From Haloarcula sebkhae (GTDB lineage: Archaea > Halobacteriota > Halobacteria > Halobacteriales > Haloarculaceae), in NCBI RefSeq assembly GCF_014647415.1, contig NZ_BMPD01000002.1, positions 338,324 to 402,323 of the forward strand: a stretch of 64,000 bases of DNA, in the 5' to 3' direction. Positions 16,819 to 24,933 of the stretch are shown piece after piece (the first letter of the stretch is position 1; each line of letters starts with the position of its first letter). The notes beneath the pieces are model-generated. The model saw only the letters and a list, made by a program, of their open reading frames with translations. It had not been told where the DNA came from and searched no databases. A program made the position numbers and the translations under genes.

Positions 16819-17292
16819 ATGCCAATCGAACCGGGAGACGGCGTCACCATCGAGTACGTCGGCCGCTTCGAAGACGGGAGCGTCTTCGATACGTCACGTC
16901 CCGAAGTCGCCAGGGAGCACGGACTCATGGAGGCACAGGGTGTCGAGGCGAGCGAGTACGCACCGCTTTCCTTCACCGTCGGTGCAGGGGAGATCATCGA
17001 AGGGATCGACGAGGCGCTCGTCGGCATGGCCGCGGGTGAGGAGGCCACCGTCACGGTGCCCCCAGAGAAAGCATACGGCGAGTTCCAGTCCGACCGCATC
17101 CGCGAGTACGACCCCGAGACGTTCGAGGGCATGGTGGGAAAAGAGCCGGAAGTCGGAATCCACGTCGAGGCCGAAAACGGGCTTCACGGGGATGTGACTG
17201 CCGTCCGAGACGATGCTGTTGAGGTGGATTTCAACCACGAGCTGGCCGGTAAGACACTCGTGTTCGACATCGAAGTCGTCGACATCCGGTAG
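16819..17292 (+). CDS. FKBP-type peptidyl-prolyl isomerase, SlyD-like
   Basis: A 157-aa protein of the archaeal FKBP/SlyD family. The FKBP domain is split by an insert-in-flap domain: GDGVTIEYVGRFEDGSVFD opens it, GEIIEGIDEALVGMAAGEE is the central helix region, and the flap (about 85-130) contains VTVPPEKAYGEF. The last segment ELAGKTLVFDIEVVDIR closes the FKBP sheet. It acts as a folding catalyst and chaperone in the cytoplasm. It lacks the His-rich metal-binding tail of bacterial SlyD. A TATA box at 16790 gives an almost leaderless mRNA. Confidence 0.92.
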   Translation: MPIEPGDGVTIEYVGRFEDGSVFDTSRPEVAREHGLMEAQGVEASEYAPLSFTVGAGEIIEGIDEALVGMAAGEEATVTVPPEKAYGEFQSDRIREYDPETFEGMVGKEPEVGIHVEAENGLHGDVTAVRDDAVEVDFNHELAGKTLVFDIEVVDIR

Positions 17293-17314
17293 TGAATCCG
17301 CCGTCGACAGCTGG

Positions 17315-17899
17315 TCAGTCGCCCGTGTCGTACTTGTAGGTCGCTTCATCGGGATCGATACCGAAGTCCTCGGGACCCTCCTCGGGCTCTGGCTCCTCGG
17401 GTTCCCCGGCACTGGCCTGCTTGAACCGCCTGCGGAGGTGGCCGGGCACTTCGAAGCGGTCGGCGGTAACCCGGAGCGGCACCGCATCCGGCTGGATGTT
17501 CTCCTGCTTAGTCGCGAGTCGGTCCCGGAGTGGGTCAGGCAACTGGGCCGGCTCGATGCGTTCGAAACCGAACTGCGCGAGGTACTCCGAGGCGTTCGTC
17601 AGCGAGTAGACGGTGTCGAACCCCTCGTCGCCCGCGTACTCGACCAGACGCTCGATGACGTGGGCACCGACGCCCTGATTGCGCCATTCGGGCAGGACGC
17701 CGATGCTGGTCAGTTCACAGACTGGCTCGTCGCCGCCCTTGTGGATACGGATGCGGCCGAAACCCGCTTTTTTGTGACTCTCCTCGTCGATAGCGACGAC
17801 GTAGTCCCGGGATCTGAAAGCCGTCTCGTCCAGCCCCATCTCTTCGATACGGTCGAGCAACCAGACTTCCTCGCGGTTTTTCGCATCCCGGACGTACAT
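17315..17899 (-). CDS. GNAT-family N-acetyltransferase
   Basis: A 194-aa protein with the GNAT fold. The acetyl-CoA loop is visible as IGVLPEWRNQGVGAHVIERL (about 67-86), matching the Q/R-x-x-G-x-G/A pattern. The LTNASEYLAQFGFERI segment is the usual fourth motif. The last 40 residues are an acidic, low-complexity tail (EPEEPEPEEGPED) of halophilic type. It is convergent with the FKBP gene and divergent from the HTH regulator. The substrate is not predictable. Confidence 0.85.
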   Translation of the reverse strand: MYVRDAKNREEVWLLDRIEEMGLDETAFRSRDYVVAIDEESHKKAGFGRIRIHKGGDEPVCELTSIGVLPEWRNQGVGAHVIERLVEYAGDEGFDTVYSLTNASEYLAQFGFERIEPAQLPDPLRDRLATKQENIQPDAVPLRVTADRFEVPGHLRRRFKQASAGEPEEPEPEEGPEDFGIDPDEATYKYDTGD

Positions 17900-18006
17900 G
17901 CTCTAAACTTGACTGCCGCAGTCAAAAGGGTTTGCGGCGTGATTGAGACAGGAGACGACCTGGTTGAGAGGCAACCACTAAGACAGTCCAACATGATTGA
18001 TTACCC

Positions 18007-18711
18007 ATGATCTCGCTCGAGATGGACATGGTCCAGTACGACTGTCCGTACATCGATACGACACGGGACTACGAGGTGTCGTTCCTGGCCAAGCAGTGGG
18101 ATTTCCACCCTGTCGAGCGGGAGCTTGAGACGCGGATCATGGTCAACGGCGCGGACCGTGAGGAACTAGATCGCGGGCTGAACGCACTGGAGACCCACGA
18201 TCACATGGAGTCCTACCAGCTCCTTCGTCGGAAGGATGATCTGGCGCTCATCCGCTCACGGATCGACGAGACGAACGCGATGAGCGTCATCCGCGACCAC
18301 AGTGGCTACATCACCGGCCCGTTCCGCATCCGGGACGGGTCCGAGATCTGGCACGTCGGCTTCGACACCGAGCGCGTCGCGGAAGGGACCTTGTCGGAAC
18401 TCGAACGGGACAACGACTACACGATCCGATCCCGCGAGTCGGTCGACCTGGAGGACTACTACGACCTGCTTCAGAACATCGACTCTGCAAAACGGCTGGT
18501 CGACGGCTGTCGGGAACTGTCGGAAGTCGAGCGAAACACACTGGAGAAAGCCGTCGAAGGCGGCTACTTCGACACGCCCCGGGACGCGACGCTTTCCTCC
18601 CTCGCCGAGGAGTTCGACGTGTCGAAGATGGCTATCTCGAAGAACTTCCGGCGCAGTCAACGGAAGATACTCGACCGCGTCACGACGGCGATGAATGACG
18701 TGACCGAGTGA
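18007..18711 (+). CDS. Bat-type helix-turn-helix regulator (HTH_10)
   Basis: A 234-aa protein of the haloarchaeal bacterio-opsin-activator-like family. The N-terminal ~150 residues form a ligand or sensor domain without PAS or GAF signature that I can name. The C-terminal HTH_10 domain is clear: LSEVERNTLEKAVEGGYFDTPR followed by the helix-turn-helix LSSLAEEFDVSKMAISKNFRRSQRKIL (about 197-224). It is convergent with the importer operon that follows (24-bp gap between stops). Whether it controls that operon cannot be told. Likely an activator of unknown targets. Confidence 0.85.
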   Translation: MISLEMDMVQYDCPYIDTTRDYEVSFLAKQWDFHPVERELETRIMVNGADREELDRGLNALETHDHMESYQLLRRKDDLALIRSRIDETNAMSVIRDHSGYITGPFRIRDGSEIWHVGFDTERVAEGTLSELERDNDYTIRSRESVDLEDYYDLLQNIDSAKRLVDGCRELSEVERNTLEKAVEGGYFDTPRDATLSSLAEEFDVSKMAISKNFRRSQRKILDRVTTAMNDVTE

Positions 18712-18734
18712 GAAGGGCAGGACTGTGATTTCCG

Positions 18735-19472
18735 CTACTCCGTGCCGCTGCCCTGCATCAACTTCTGGATTTCCTCGTCGGCTGCCAGTTCCTCGGGGTC
18801 GCCGCTAGCGATGATATCCCCACGCTCGATGACATAGAGGCGGTCCACGACCTCGGGGACGTGCGTGACGTTGGACTCCGCGATGAGTACCGCGATATCC
18901 TGGTCGTTGATGGCCCGGATGTAGCGCTTGAGGTTCTCGACGACGACCGGAGCCAGTCCCTCCAGCGGTTCGTCGAGGATGAGCAAATCGGGCTGGAGCG
19001 CCAGCGCCCGGCCGATGGCGACCATCTTGGCCTGGCCGCCGCTGAGGTTCTGAACCTTCGCGTCCCGGCGGTCGTCGAGTTCGGTGAGCACGTCGTAGAC
19101 GCTCTCGATGACCGCGTCCTCGTCATCGATACCGCGGGCCTTCCCGCTGGTCCAGATCGGGAGCCGGAAGTTCTCGTCGACAGTCATCCCGGTGAACAGC
19201 TTCCGGTCCTCGGGCTGGTAGCCGATGCCTCGCTTGGGAATCAGCTCCGAGCGGATGCTGGTCAGCTCCTCACCACGGAACCTGACTGAGCCGCTCCGGA
19301 CCGGTGTCAGGCCCATGATGCCCCGGAAGGTACTCGTCTTGCCTGCCCCGTTGCGGCCGACCAGTCCGACCGCCTCGCCTGCGTTCACGTCGAGGTCGAT
19401 GTCCTCGGTCACCTGGAACCCCTCGACGGCGGCGTTGAGGCCGCGAACGGACAGCAGCGGTTCGCTACTCAT
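18735..19472 (-). CDS. livF: Branched-chain amino acid-type ABC importer, ATPase LivF
   Basis: A 245-aa ATPase of the LivF group. Walker A GRNGAGKTS, signature NLSGGQAKMVAIGRAL and Walker B LLILDEPLEGLAP are present; the EGLAP end of Walker B is typical of LivF. It is the last gene of a leftward operon and starts 8 bp inside livG. With LivG it would power the LivH-LivM channel. The binding protein of the set (22324-23673) decides the substrate, which may be branched-chain amino acids, amides, urea or short organic acids. Confidence 0.9.
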   Translation of the reverse strand: MSSEPLLSVRGLNAAVEGFQVTEDIDLDVNAGEAVGLVGRNGAGKTSTFRGIMGLTPVRSGSVRFRGEELTSIRSELIPKRGIGYQPEDRKLFTGMTVDENFRLPIWTSGKARGIDDEDAVIESVYDVLTELDDRRDAKVQNLSGGQAKMVAIGRALALQPDLLILDEPLEGLAPVVVENLKRYIRAINDQDIAVLIAESNVTHVPEVVDRLYVIERGDIIASGDPEELAADEEIQKLMQGSGTE

Positions 19473-20220
19473 CGTCGCCCACCCCCAGCAGGAGCCGCCG
19501 GAGTTCGTCGTCGGTTTCGAGCATCGTCGGCGGGCCGACCCCGTGGACAGTTCCCTGATGCAGTGCGACGACGCGGTCGGCGTACTCCGTGACGATGTCC
19601 ATATCGTGTTCGATAGTCACAGTCGTGACGCCCTCGGCCCGGCCGACCTCGACAATCGTCTCGATGACGTACTCCTTTTCGCGGGTCGACACGCCCGAGG
19701 TCGGTTCGTCAAGCAGGAGGTAGTCCGGGTCGAGGCCGAACGACATCGCCACGTCGAGCAGTTTCCGGTCGCCGTGGGGGAGCTCCTCGGCGACGGTGTC
19801 AGCCGCGTCTTCGAGCCTGAACTTCTCGACCAGTTCCTCTACCTGTGACTCGACCTCTTCGTGGCCGTCAGCCATGGAGAACAGGCTCCAGGTCTTGCCC
19901 TGTTCGGTCAACACGACCGTCCGGAGGTTCTCACGGACGGTCATCTCCTCGAACACCTTGACGACCTGGAAGCTCCGGGCGATGCCGGCATCGACGCGCC
20001 CGTTTGCCGACATGCCGGTGATGTCGTCGCCGTCGAGGACGATGGACCCCTCGTCCGGCGAGAGAAAACCGGTAAGGAGGTTGATGAACGTCGTCTTCCC
20101 AGCCCCGTTCGGGCCGACGATGAAGACGAGTTCGCCCTCCTCCTTACCGAACTCGAGCGTGATGTCGTCAGTTGCGACCAGTTCACCGAAGGACTTCCGC
20201 AGATTGCGTGCTTCGAGCAT
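19465..20220 (-). CDS. livG: Branched-chain amino acid-type ABC importer, ATPase LivG
   Basis: A 251-aa ATPase of the LivG group. Walker A GPNGAGKTT, a degenerate signature (AEELPHGDRKLLDVAMSFG) and Walker B YLLLDEPTSGVS are visible. The signature reads LPHGDRK in place of LSGGQ, which is normal for LivG, where LSYGQ/LPHGDQ variants occur. It begins one base after the livM stop and overlaps livF, so the whole operon is translationally tight. The C-terminal tail VGPPTMLETDDELRRLLLG is family-like. Confidence 0.9.
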   Translation of the reverse strand: MLEARNLRKSFGELVATDDITLEFGKEEGELVFIVGPNGAGKTTFINLLTGFLSPDEGSIVLDGDDITGMSANGRVDAGIARSFQVVKVFEEMTVRENLRTVVLTEQGKTWSLFSMADGHEEVESQVEELVEKFRLEDAADTVAEELPHGDRKLLDVAMSFGLDPDYLLLDEPTSGVSTREKEYVIETIVEVGRAEGVTTVTIEHDMDIVTEYADRVVALHQGTVHGVGPPTMLETDDELRRLLLGVGDDE

Positions 20221-20221
20221 A

Positions 20222-21370
20222 TCAGTCGACTCCGAAGAGGATTATCCGCAGGCTGGTCAGCGCCGCTGTCACCTTCCGTTCTATCGACTGCGCGGCGGTC
20301 CGACCCCACGTCGACAGGACGGACGGTTCCCGGCGCAGCTCGCTGAGCCGCGCGTTGACGATGCCGCCAGACCGGAGCGACCCGACGATCCCCCGCGGGA
20401 ACCCGTACACCAGTATCAGCAGCACAACGCCGGTCAGGAACTCGTAGTACTGGGTGATGTCCTGGCCCACGTCCTGCAGGAAGACGAGGACGACACCGCC
20501 GATGAGCGGGCCGACAAGCGTCCGGAACCCACCCAGAATCGCCATGAACAGGATGTCGCCCGACCGGAGGAAAAACAGCGTCCCCTCCGGGCGGACGTAC
20601 TGGCGGACAACAGCGTACAGCCCGCCCGCGACGCCGCCGTAGATGCCGGAGATGACGAACGCGGCCCAGACGTACCGCCGGACCGGCAGACCGATGAACC
20701 GCGCTCGGGTCCGTTCCTGCCCGATGGCGTCCAGGGCGTTGCGGAACGGTGACTGCGTGATGCGGTACATCACGAACAGCCCGATGAGGATGACGACCAC
20801 CGTCAGGTAGTACGTCAGGACCTGGTACACGTCCGGGCTGAACGCGGTCCCGAACAGGAGCGGCTGGTTCGCCGGCCCCGGCCGGATCGGGAGCCCGTCG
20901 CTCCCGCCGAGGGCACTCTGGCCCAGCGCGATGGCGTACAGCAGCTGGCCGAAGGCCAGCGTCAGGAGGGCGAAGTACAGCCCGGTGTGTCGCAGCGACA
21001 ACACCCCGATGATGGCCGCCATCACCGTCGCGGCGGCGATGGCTCCGAGCAACAGCAGCCCGACGCTCTGGACACCGGCGTAGCGCGCGAGGACCGCGGT
21101 CGCGTACGCGCCGGTGCCGAAGAAGGCCGCGTGGCCGAACGAGGTGAGCTTCGTGTGCCGAAGCAGGAGGTTCAGCCCGACCGCCACGAAGCCGAACAGC
21201 AGGCCCTGGTGGATGACGCTTAGCTGGAGGCTGTCCGAGAGGCTCGCAATATCGGGGATGACGAACAGGAACACGACCCCCAAGACGAGGAAGGCTGCTT
21301 CTCGTCGCGTTACTTCGACTCCGAGGAAGCGATACGCCGGCGTCCCGTCGCGGTCGACGCGCTCCGGCAT
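20222..21370 (-). CDS. livM: Branched-chain amino acid-type ABC importer, permease LivM
   Basis: A 382-aa permease with eight to ten hydrophobic segments between 30 and 330 and a short soluble C-terminal tail of about 55 residues. The LivM segments SFGHAAFFGTGAYATA and AIGQERTRARFIG are recognisable. ATG 21370 overlaps the livH stop (ATGA), so translation is coupled; a GTG one codon earlier is possible. It forms the membrane channel with LivH. The extended C-terminus is longer than in E. coli LivM. Confidence 0.9.
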   Translation of the reverse strand: MPERVDRDGTPAYRFLGVEVTRREAAFLVLGVVFLFVIPDIASLSDSLQLSVIHQGLLFGFVAVGLNLLLRHTKLTSFGHAAFFGTGAYATAVLARYAGVQSVGLLLLGAIAAATVMAAIIGVLSLRHTGLYFALLTLAFGQLLYAIALGQSALGGSDGLPIRPGPANQPLLFGTAFSPDVYQVLTYYLTVVVILIGLFVMYRITQSPFRNALDAIGQERTRARFIGLPVRRYVWAAFVISGIYGGVAGGLYAVVRQYVRPEGTLFFLRSGDILFMAILGGFRTLVGPLIGGVVLVFLQDVGQDITQYYEFLTGVVLLILVYGFPRGIVGSLRSGGIVNARLSELRREPSVLSTWGRTAAQSIERKVTAALTSLRIILFGVD

Positions 21371-22314
21371 CACGCCGTCTCACCCCACGTCCCGAACAGG
21401 CCCTCTGGCTTGACCAGCAGAATGAGCGCCATGATGGCGAACGGGGCCGCGATCTCGCCTGGCGGGTACAGCGTAATCATCCAGCTCCGGATGACACCGA
21501 CGAGGAGTGCGCCGACAAACGCCCCGCGGAGGCTGCCGAGGCCGCCGATGACGATAACGACGAAGGAAAGCACCAGCGGATTGGTGCCCATCTCCAAGGT
21601 CGCCGACGTCGGCGGCACCGCCATTGCACCGGCGAAGCCGGCGAGGAACGCACCCAGCGCGAACACGAGCGTGAACACGCGGTCGGTGCTGACGCCGATG
21701 GCGGTCGCCATCTCGCGATCGATGGCCGTCGCACGGATGATGCGGCCGGTCTTCGTCCGTTCGAAGAACCAGAACAGCCCCGCGACGACGGCCGAGCCGA
21801 CGAGGATGACAAACACGTTGTAGGTTGGGTAGTTCAGCCCGACGAGTTCGCTCGTCGGAATCGCGTTGATTGCGCTGTAGACGGCATCTGTCCGGATCGA
21901 GCTGTCCCCCCAGATGAACTTCTTCACGTCGAGGAGTATGAGCAAGAGGGTGAAGGTCAGTACCAGCTGGTACACCTGATCGCGGTCGTAAATCTGGCGC
22001 AGGAACACCGCTTCAAAGAGGGTCCCCACAGGGAGGAGGATGGCTGCTGTCACCAGAACGGCCGCGAGAACTGCGAGTATGAACACGGCGGTACCGACGA
22101 CGCCGTCACCCGGCGGGCCGATGATGCCGATGATAAACCCGAACACGCCGATGGCGGTGTACGCGCCCAGTGAGAACAGTTCCCCGTGGGCGAGGTTCAG
22201 AACGTCCAGAATGCCCAGGATGACGGTCAGTCCCGAGGCGATCATGAACAGGATGAACCCGAACTGGATGCCGTTGAGCGTCTGGACGAGCGCGGCTGTG
22301 GGTGTTACGGCCAT
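21370..22314 (-). CDS. livH: Branched-chain amino acid-type ABC importer, permease LivH
   Basis: A 314-aa permease with about eight membrane segments. The LivH signature GLTVILGILDVLNLAHGELFSLGAY is at the N-terminus, and FLAGFAGAM with VIGGLGSLRGAFVGALLVG lies near the C-terminus. It follows the binding-protein gene by 9 bp and overlaps livM by one base (ATGA). Its partner channel subunit is LivM. Nothing is missing compared with the family. Confidence 0.92.
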   Translation of the reverse strand: MAVTPTAALVQTLNGIQFGFILFMIASGLTVILGILDVLNLAHGELFSLGAYTAIGVFGFIIGIIGPPGDGVVGTAVFILAVLAAVLVTAAILLPVGTLFEAVFLRQIYDRDQVYQLVLTFTLLLILLDVKKFIWGDSSIRTDAVYSAINAIPTSELVGLNYPTYNVFVILVGSAVVAGLFWFFERTKTGRIIRATAIDREMATAIGVSTDRVFTLVFALGAFLAGFAGAMAVPPTSATLEMGTNPLVLSFVVIVIGGLGSLRGAFVGALLVGVIRSWMITLYPPGEIAAPFAIMALILLVKPEGLFGTWGETA

Positions 22315-22323
22315 GGCTCGGTA

Positions 22324-23673
22324 TCAGGCGCTCCAGCTATCCAGCCAGTCGCTGCCGGTGACGCCCGGCGGCGGCGCGGTCTCGGTCGCCGCGTAGGTGT
22401 TCACGTCCTCGAGCCTGGCCGCGCCGAGGTCGTCGTCATACACCATTTTCCCGGCGAAGGAGTTGGACGCTCCCTGGTGGTCTTCGGCGATGTTGTGGTA
22501 GCCGGCCGGCGTGAAGAAGCCGTGTCCTTCCAGGACCTGCGCGATCTGCTCCTGGCTGGGGTAGGTGCCCAGCAGGTCGATGGCCTTCTCGACGGCCGTC
22601 GCCCAGGCAGTGACGGCTCCATACCCGCTCATATAGTGCGCCGTCGGAACTGTCACGCCCTCCTGCTGTGTTGCGGCGTCGAACAGTTCGCGGCCGGGCT
22701 GCCAGTTGCCGAGCGCCGGCAGGCCCCAGTAGTAGTTCCGCGACCCGGAGTAGATGTCTGTCCCGGCCAGTGCATCGCCCGGCACATCGCCGGCTGCGCT
22801 GTACAGCGTCGTGCCGAACACCGTCGTGTTCTCGAACATGTTGTTGGCGTTGGCCTGCCTGACGAACGTCGTCACATCGCCGCCCCACAGGCTGGAGAAT
22901 GTCACGTCCGGTTCCTCGTTGTTGATCGACGTGATGTGGTTCGCCATGTCGCTAGCCCCGAGTTCCGGGAACCCCTCGTAGACAACTTCGGCGCCAGTGA
23001 GTTTCTGAATGGCCTGTGTGAACACTCGCATCTCGTCCTCGCCGAAGGAGTAGCCAGGGTTGACCCCGGCAACGGTCGAGATGTTGTCCGCACCGATGCG
23101 CTCGACGGCCTCCCGGGCCATCGTCACCACTTCCATGATGTCGTAGTTCTGGAAGCGGAAGGAGTAGGTCGGATCGGGGACCGTCTCCTCGTAGAGCGTC
23201 GTCACCGTCCCGTCGGTACTGACGTTGATGACCTCGTTTTTCTCGACTTCAGGAGCGATCTGGCTGTGTGTGCCACTAGAGATGGGGCCGAAGGTGACCT
23301 CTTTCCCCTCTTCGATGAACTGGTTGTAACTGTCGAGCGGGTTCGACCCCTCGTTGACCACGTCCAGTTCGATCTCGCGTTGCCCGCCGATACCGCCCGC
23401 CTCGTTGATGCGCTGGACGGCGAGTTCGGCTCCACGCTGGGCCTGAATCCCGAGGACGCCCGGTGCGCCGCGGGTGAAGGTCAACAGCCCGGCCTGTATC
23501 GGTTCGTCGGAAATTTCGCCACCGGACTGCCCACCCTGGTCCGCCGCCTCGCCGTCGCTCAGTAGCGTCGAGCAGCCAGCGAGCGCTGCGGCGACGGCTG
23601 AGCCGCCGACGGCGGAGAGCAGTTGTCGCCTGCCGATACCTTCGCTGTCATGGTCCGTCGTCGTTCGTTTCAT
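22324..23673 (-). CDS. Substrate-binding lipoprotein of the Liv-type importer (Tat signal)
   Basis: A 449-aa type I periplasmic-binding-fold protein (Peripla_BP_6). The N-terminus has a twin-arginine motif (Arg15-Arg16 in GIGRRQLLS), a hydrophobic stretch and a lipobox LAGC with Cys34 as anchor, the common haloarchaeal pattern for folded lipoproteins. The mature part starts with an acidic linker, then GLLTFTRGAPGVLGIQAQRG, the first binding-fold strand. ATG 23673 begins the signal; a codon six residues earlier is possible. First gene of the operon and probably the determinant of its specificity. Ligand unknown; branched-chain amino acids or short amides are usual for the family. Confidence 0.88.
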   Translation of the reverse strand: MKRTTTDHDSEGIGRRQLLSAVGGSAVAAALAGCSTLLSDGEAADQGGQSGGEISDEPIQAGLLTFTRGAPGVLGIQAQRGAELAVQRINEAGGIGGQREIELDVVNEGSNPLDSYNQFIEEGKEVTFGPISSGTHSQIAPEVEKNEVINVSTDGTVTTLYEETVPDPTYSFRFQNYDIMEVVTMAREAVERIGADNISTVAGVNPGYSFGEDEMRVFTQAIQKLTGAEVVYEGFPELGASDMANHITSINNEEPDVTFSSLWGGDVTTFVRQANANNMFENTTVFGTTLYSAAGDVPGDALAGTDIYSGSRNYYWGLPALGNWQPGRELFDAATQQEGVTVPTAHYMSGYGAVTAWATAVEKAIDLLGTYPSQEQIAQVLEGHGFFTPAGYHNIAEDHQGASNSFAGKMVYDDDLGAARLEDVNTYAATETAPPPGVTGSDWLDSWSA

Positions 23674-23781
23674 AGGTGTGTCCCAATACATCCCGGACGA
23701 ATCCGGGGAAGCTGGTCACGTGGTGTGTGCCACGCTCACAGGGATGACTGAGTCTTCCGACGTAACCCCCGAATAACGGGA

Positions 23782-23797
23782 GGTTTACACGTAAACC
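23782..23797. promoter_or_regulatory. Perfect 16-bp palindrome in the divergent liv / SDR intergenic region (possible operator)
   Basis: GGTTTAC-AC-GTAAACC is a perfect inverted repeat with 7-bp arms and a 2-bp centre. It lies 109 bp before the binding-protein gene and 123 bp before the SDR gene, in a 246-bp region that must hold both promoters. A dimeric regulator bound here could control import and metabolism together. No matching regulator gene is adjacent. Confidence 0.5.
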
Positions 23798-23919
23798 ACG
23801 TCGCCGGTGAGATGACGGAACAGCGTTCTCGGGGCGGACTGCGACAGCACGGCAGCAGCCAGTCGGGTATACATGTCAACCCGCCCCTATTCGGAGATGT
23901 CTGGAGAACGTGTGACTGA

Positions 23920-24789
23920 ATGGCATCCAGCACCTCTCACGAACGGCTCGAAGTCGAGCCGATCGACGAGTCCTCGATCCTGTTCGTCGACGATGACCAC
24001 TACACGAGCGACACCGTCTGTCTGGTGACCGGCGGCGGGTCGGGTATCGGCCGAGCGACGACGCTGGCGATGGCCGCCAACGGGGTGACCGCCGTCGCAA
24101 CGGATATCGACGCGGATGGCCTCGCGGAAGTCGCGGACACAGCGGCGGACCTCAACCTCGATGGAACCGTCGAGACGGTGACCGGCGATCTCGCGAACGA
24201 CGCGGATATCGAGTCCATCGTCGAGACCGCCGCCTCTCATGGCACCGTGCGCTACCTCGCCAACATCGCCGGTCTCCAGCACATCGACGCCATCGAGGAC
24301 TTCCCGATGGCGAAGTACGACCAGATGCACGACGTGATGTTGCGTGCCCCGCTCGCACTTTCCAAGCGCGTCATCCCGCACATCCGCGGCACCGACGACG
24401 GCGTGGGTGCCATCGGGAACATGGCGTCGGTCCACGGCCACTACGTCACCTCGGACAAGGTGGCTTACAACGTCTCGAAGTTCGGCCTCCGGGGGCTGAC
24501 ACAGTCTATCGCCGCCGAGGGTGGTGACGGGCTCCGCGGGTTCTCTATCAGTACCGGCTACGTGAAGACGCCGCTGGTCGTCGACCAGATTCCCGACACC
24601 GCCGAGCAACGGGGCATCAGCGTCGACGAGGTCATCGACGACGTGATGCTGGGACAGGCCCGAGTCAAGGAGATGATGGACCCCATCGACGTGGCGAACC
24701 TCTTCGTATTCGGCTTCTCGACCCACGCCGACCACCTCAACGGCGGGGACCTGCTGTTCGACGGCGGCATGACAAAAACGTACGAGTGA
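23920..24789 (+). CDS. Short-chain dehydrogenase, 3-hydroxybutyrate dehydrogenase-like
   Basis: A 289-aa NAD(P)-dependent short-chain dehydrogenase. A 30-residue N-terminal extension precedes the Rossmann motif TGGGSGIGRA. NIAG (about 110-113) replaces NNAG, the catalytic Ser lies in MASVHGHYVTSDK, and the active-site Tyr-x3-Lys is AYNVSK. The pattern of SVHG and the C-terminal LLFDGGMTKTYE resembles D-3-hydroxybutyrate dehydrogenases. It would oxidise hydroxybutyrate released from storage polymer or imported. An acyl-CoA synthetase follows on the same strand after 144 bp, which fits a short-acid pathway. Substrate is inference. Confidence 0.72.
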   Translation: MASSTSHERLEVEPIDESSILFVDDDHYTSDTVCLVTGGGSGIGRATTLAMAANGVTAVATDIDADGLAEVADTAADLNLDGTVETVTGDLANDADIESIVETAASHGTVRYLANIAGLQHIDAIEDFPMAKYDQMHDVMLRAPLALSKRVIPHIRGTDDGVGAIGNMASVHGHYVTSDKVAYNVSKFGLRGLTQSIAAEGGDGLRGFSISTGYVKTPLVVDQIPDTAEQRGISVDEVIDDVMLGQARVKEMMDPIDVANLFVFGFSTHADHLNGGDLLFDGGMTKTYE

Positions 24790-24856
24790 GACAGTGACGT
24801 GAGGCGATGAACTGCCGATGCGCCACACACAGACGGTGCGGAATCGGGCTACCCGA

Positions 24857-24881
24857 CCGGCACACGCGTATCGCGTGCCGG
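24857..24881. repeat. Hairpin-forming inverted repeat before the acyl-CoA synthetase promoter
   Basis: CCGGCACACGCG and CGCGTGCCGG pair around a 3-nt loop with a 2-nt bulge. It lies between the SDR stop and the TATA-like sequence TTTATA (24895-24900) of the next gene. It could end the SDR transcript or be a regulator site next to the promoter. Only its symmetry and position support it. Confidence 0.4.
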
Positions 24882-24894
24882 ACGGCGGTACCAG

Positions 24895-24900
24895 TTTATA
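24895..24900 (+). promoter_or_regulatory. TATA box of the acyl-CoA synthetase gene
   Basis: TTTATA within CCAGTTTATACCAG is 34-39 bp before ATG 24934. Transcription would start around 24923-24926, giving a 5' UTR of about 10 nt. A GC-rich inverted repeat lies directly upstream. Confidence 0.5.
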
Positions 24901-24933
24901 CCAGACGACCAAACACTACGGAATACTGACGCA

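Noticed and set aside
17550-17580. GTTCGAAACCGAAC resembling a tRNA T-loop
   Set aside because: It lies inside the GNAT coding sequence and no acceptor or anticodon stem can be folded around it.
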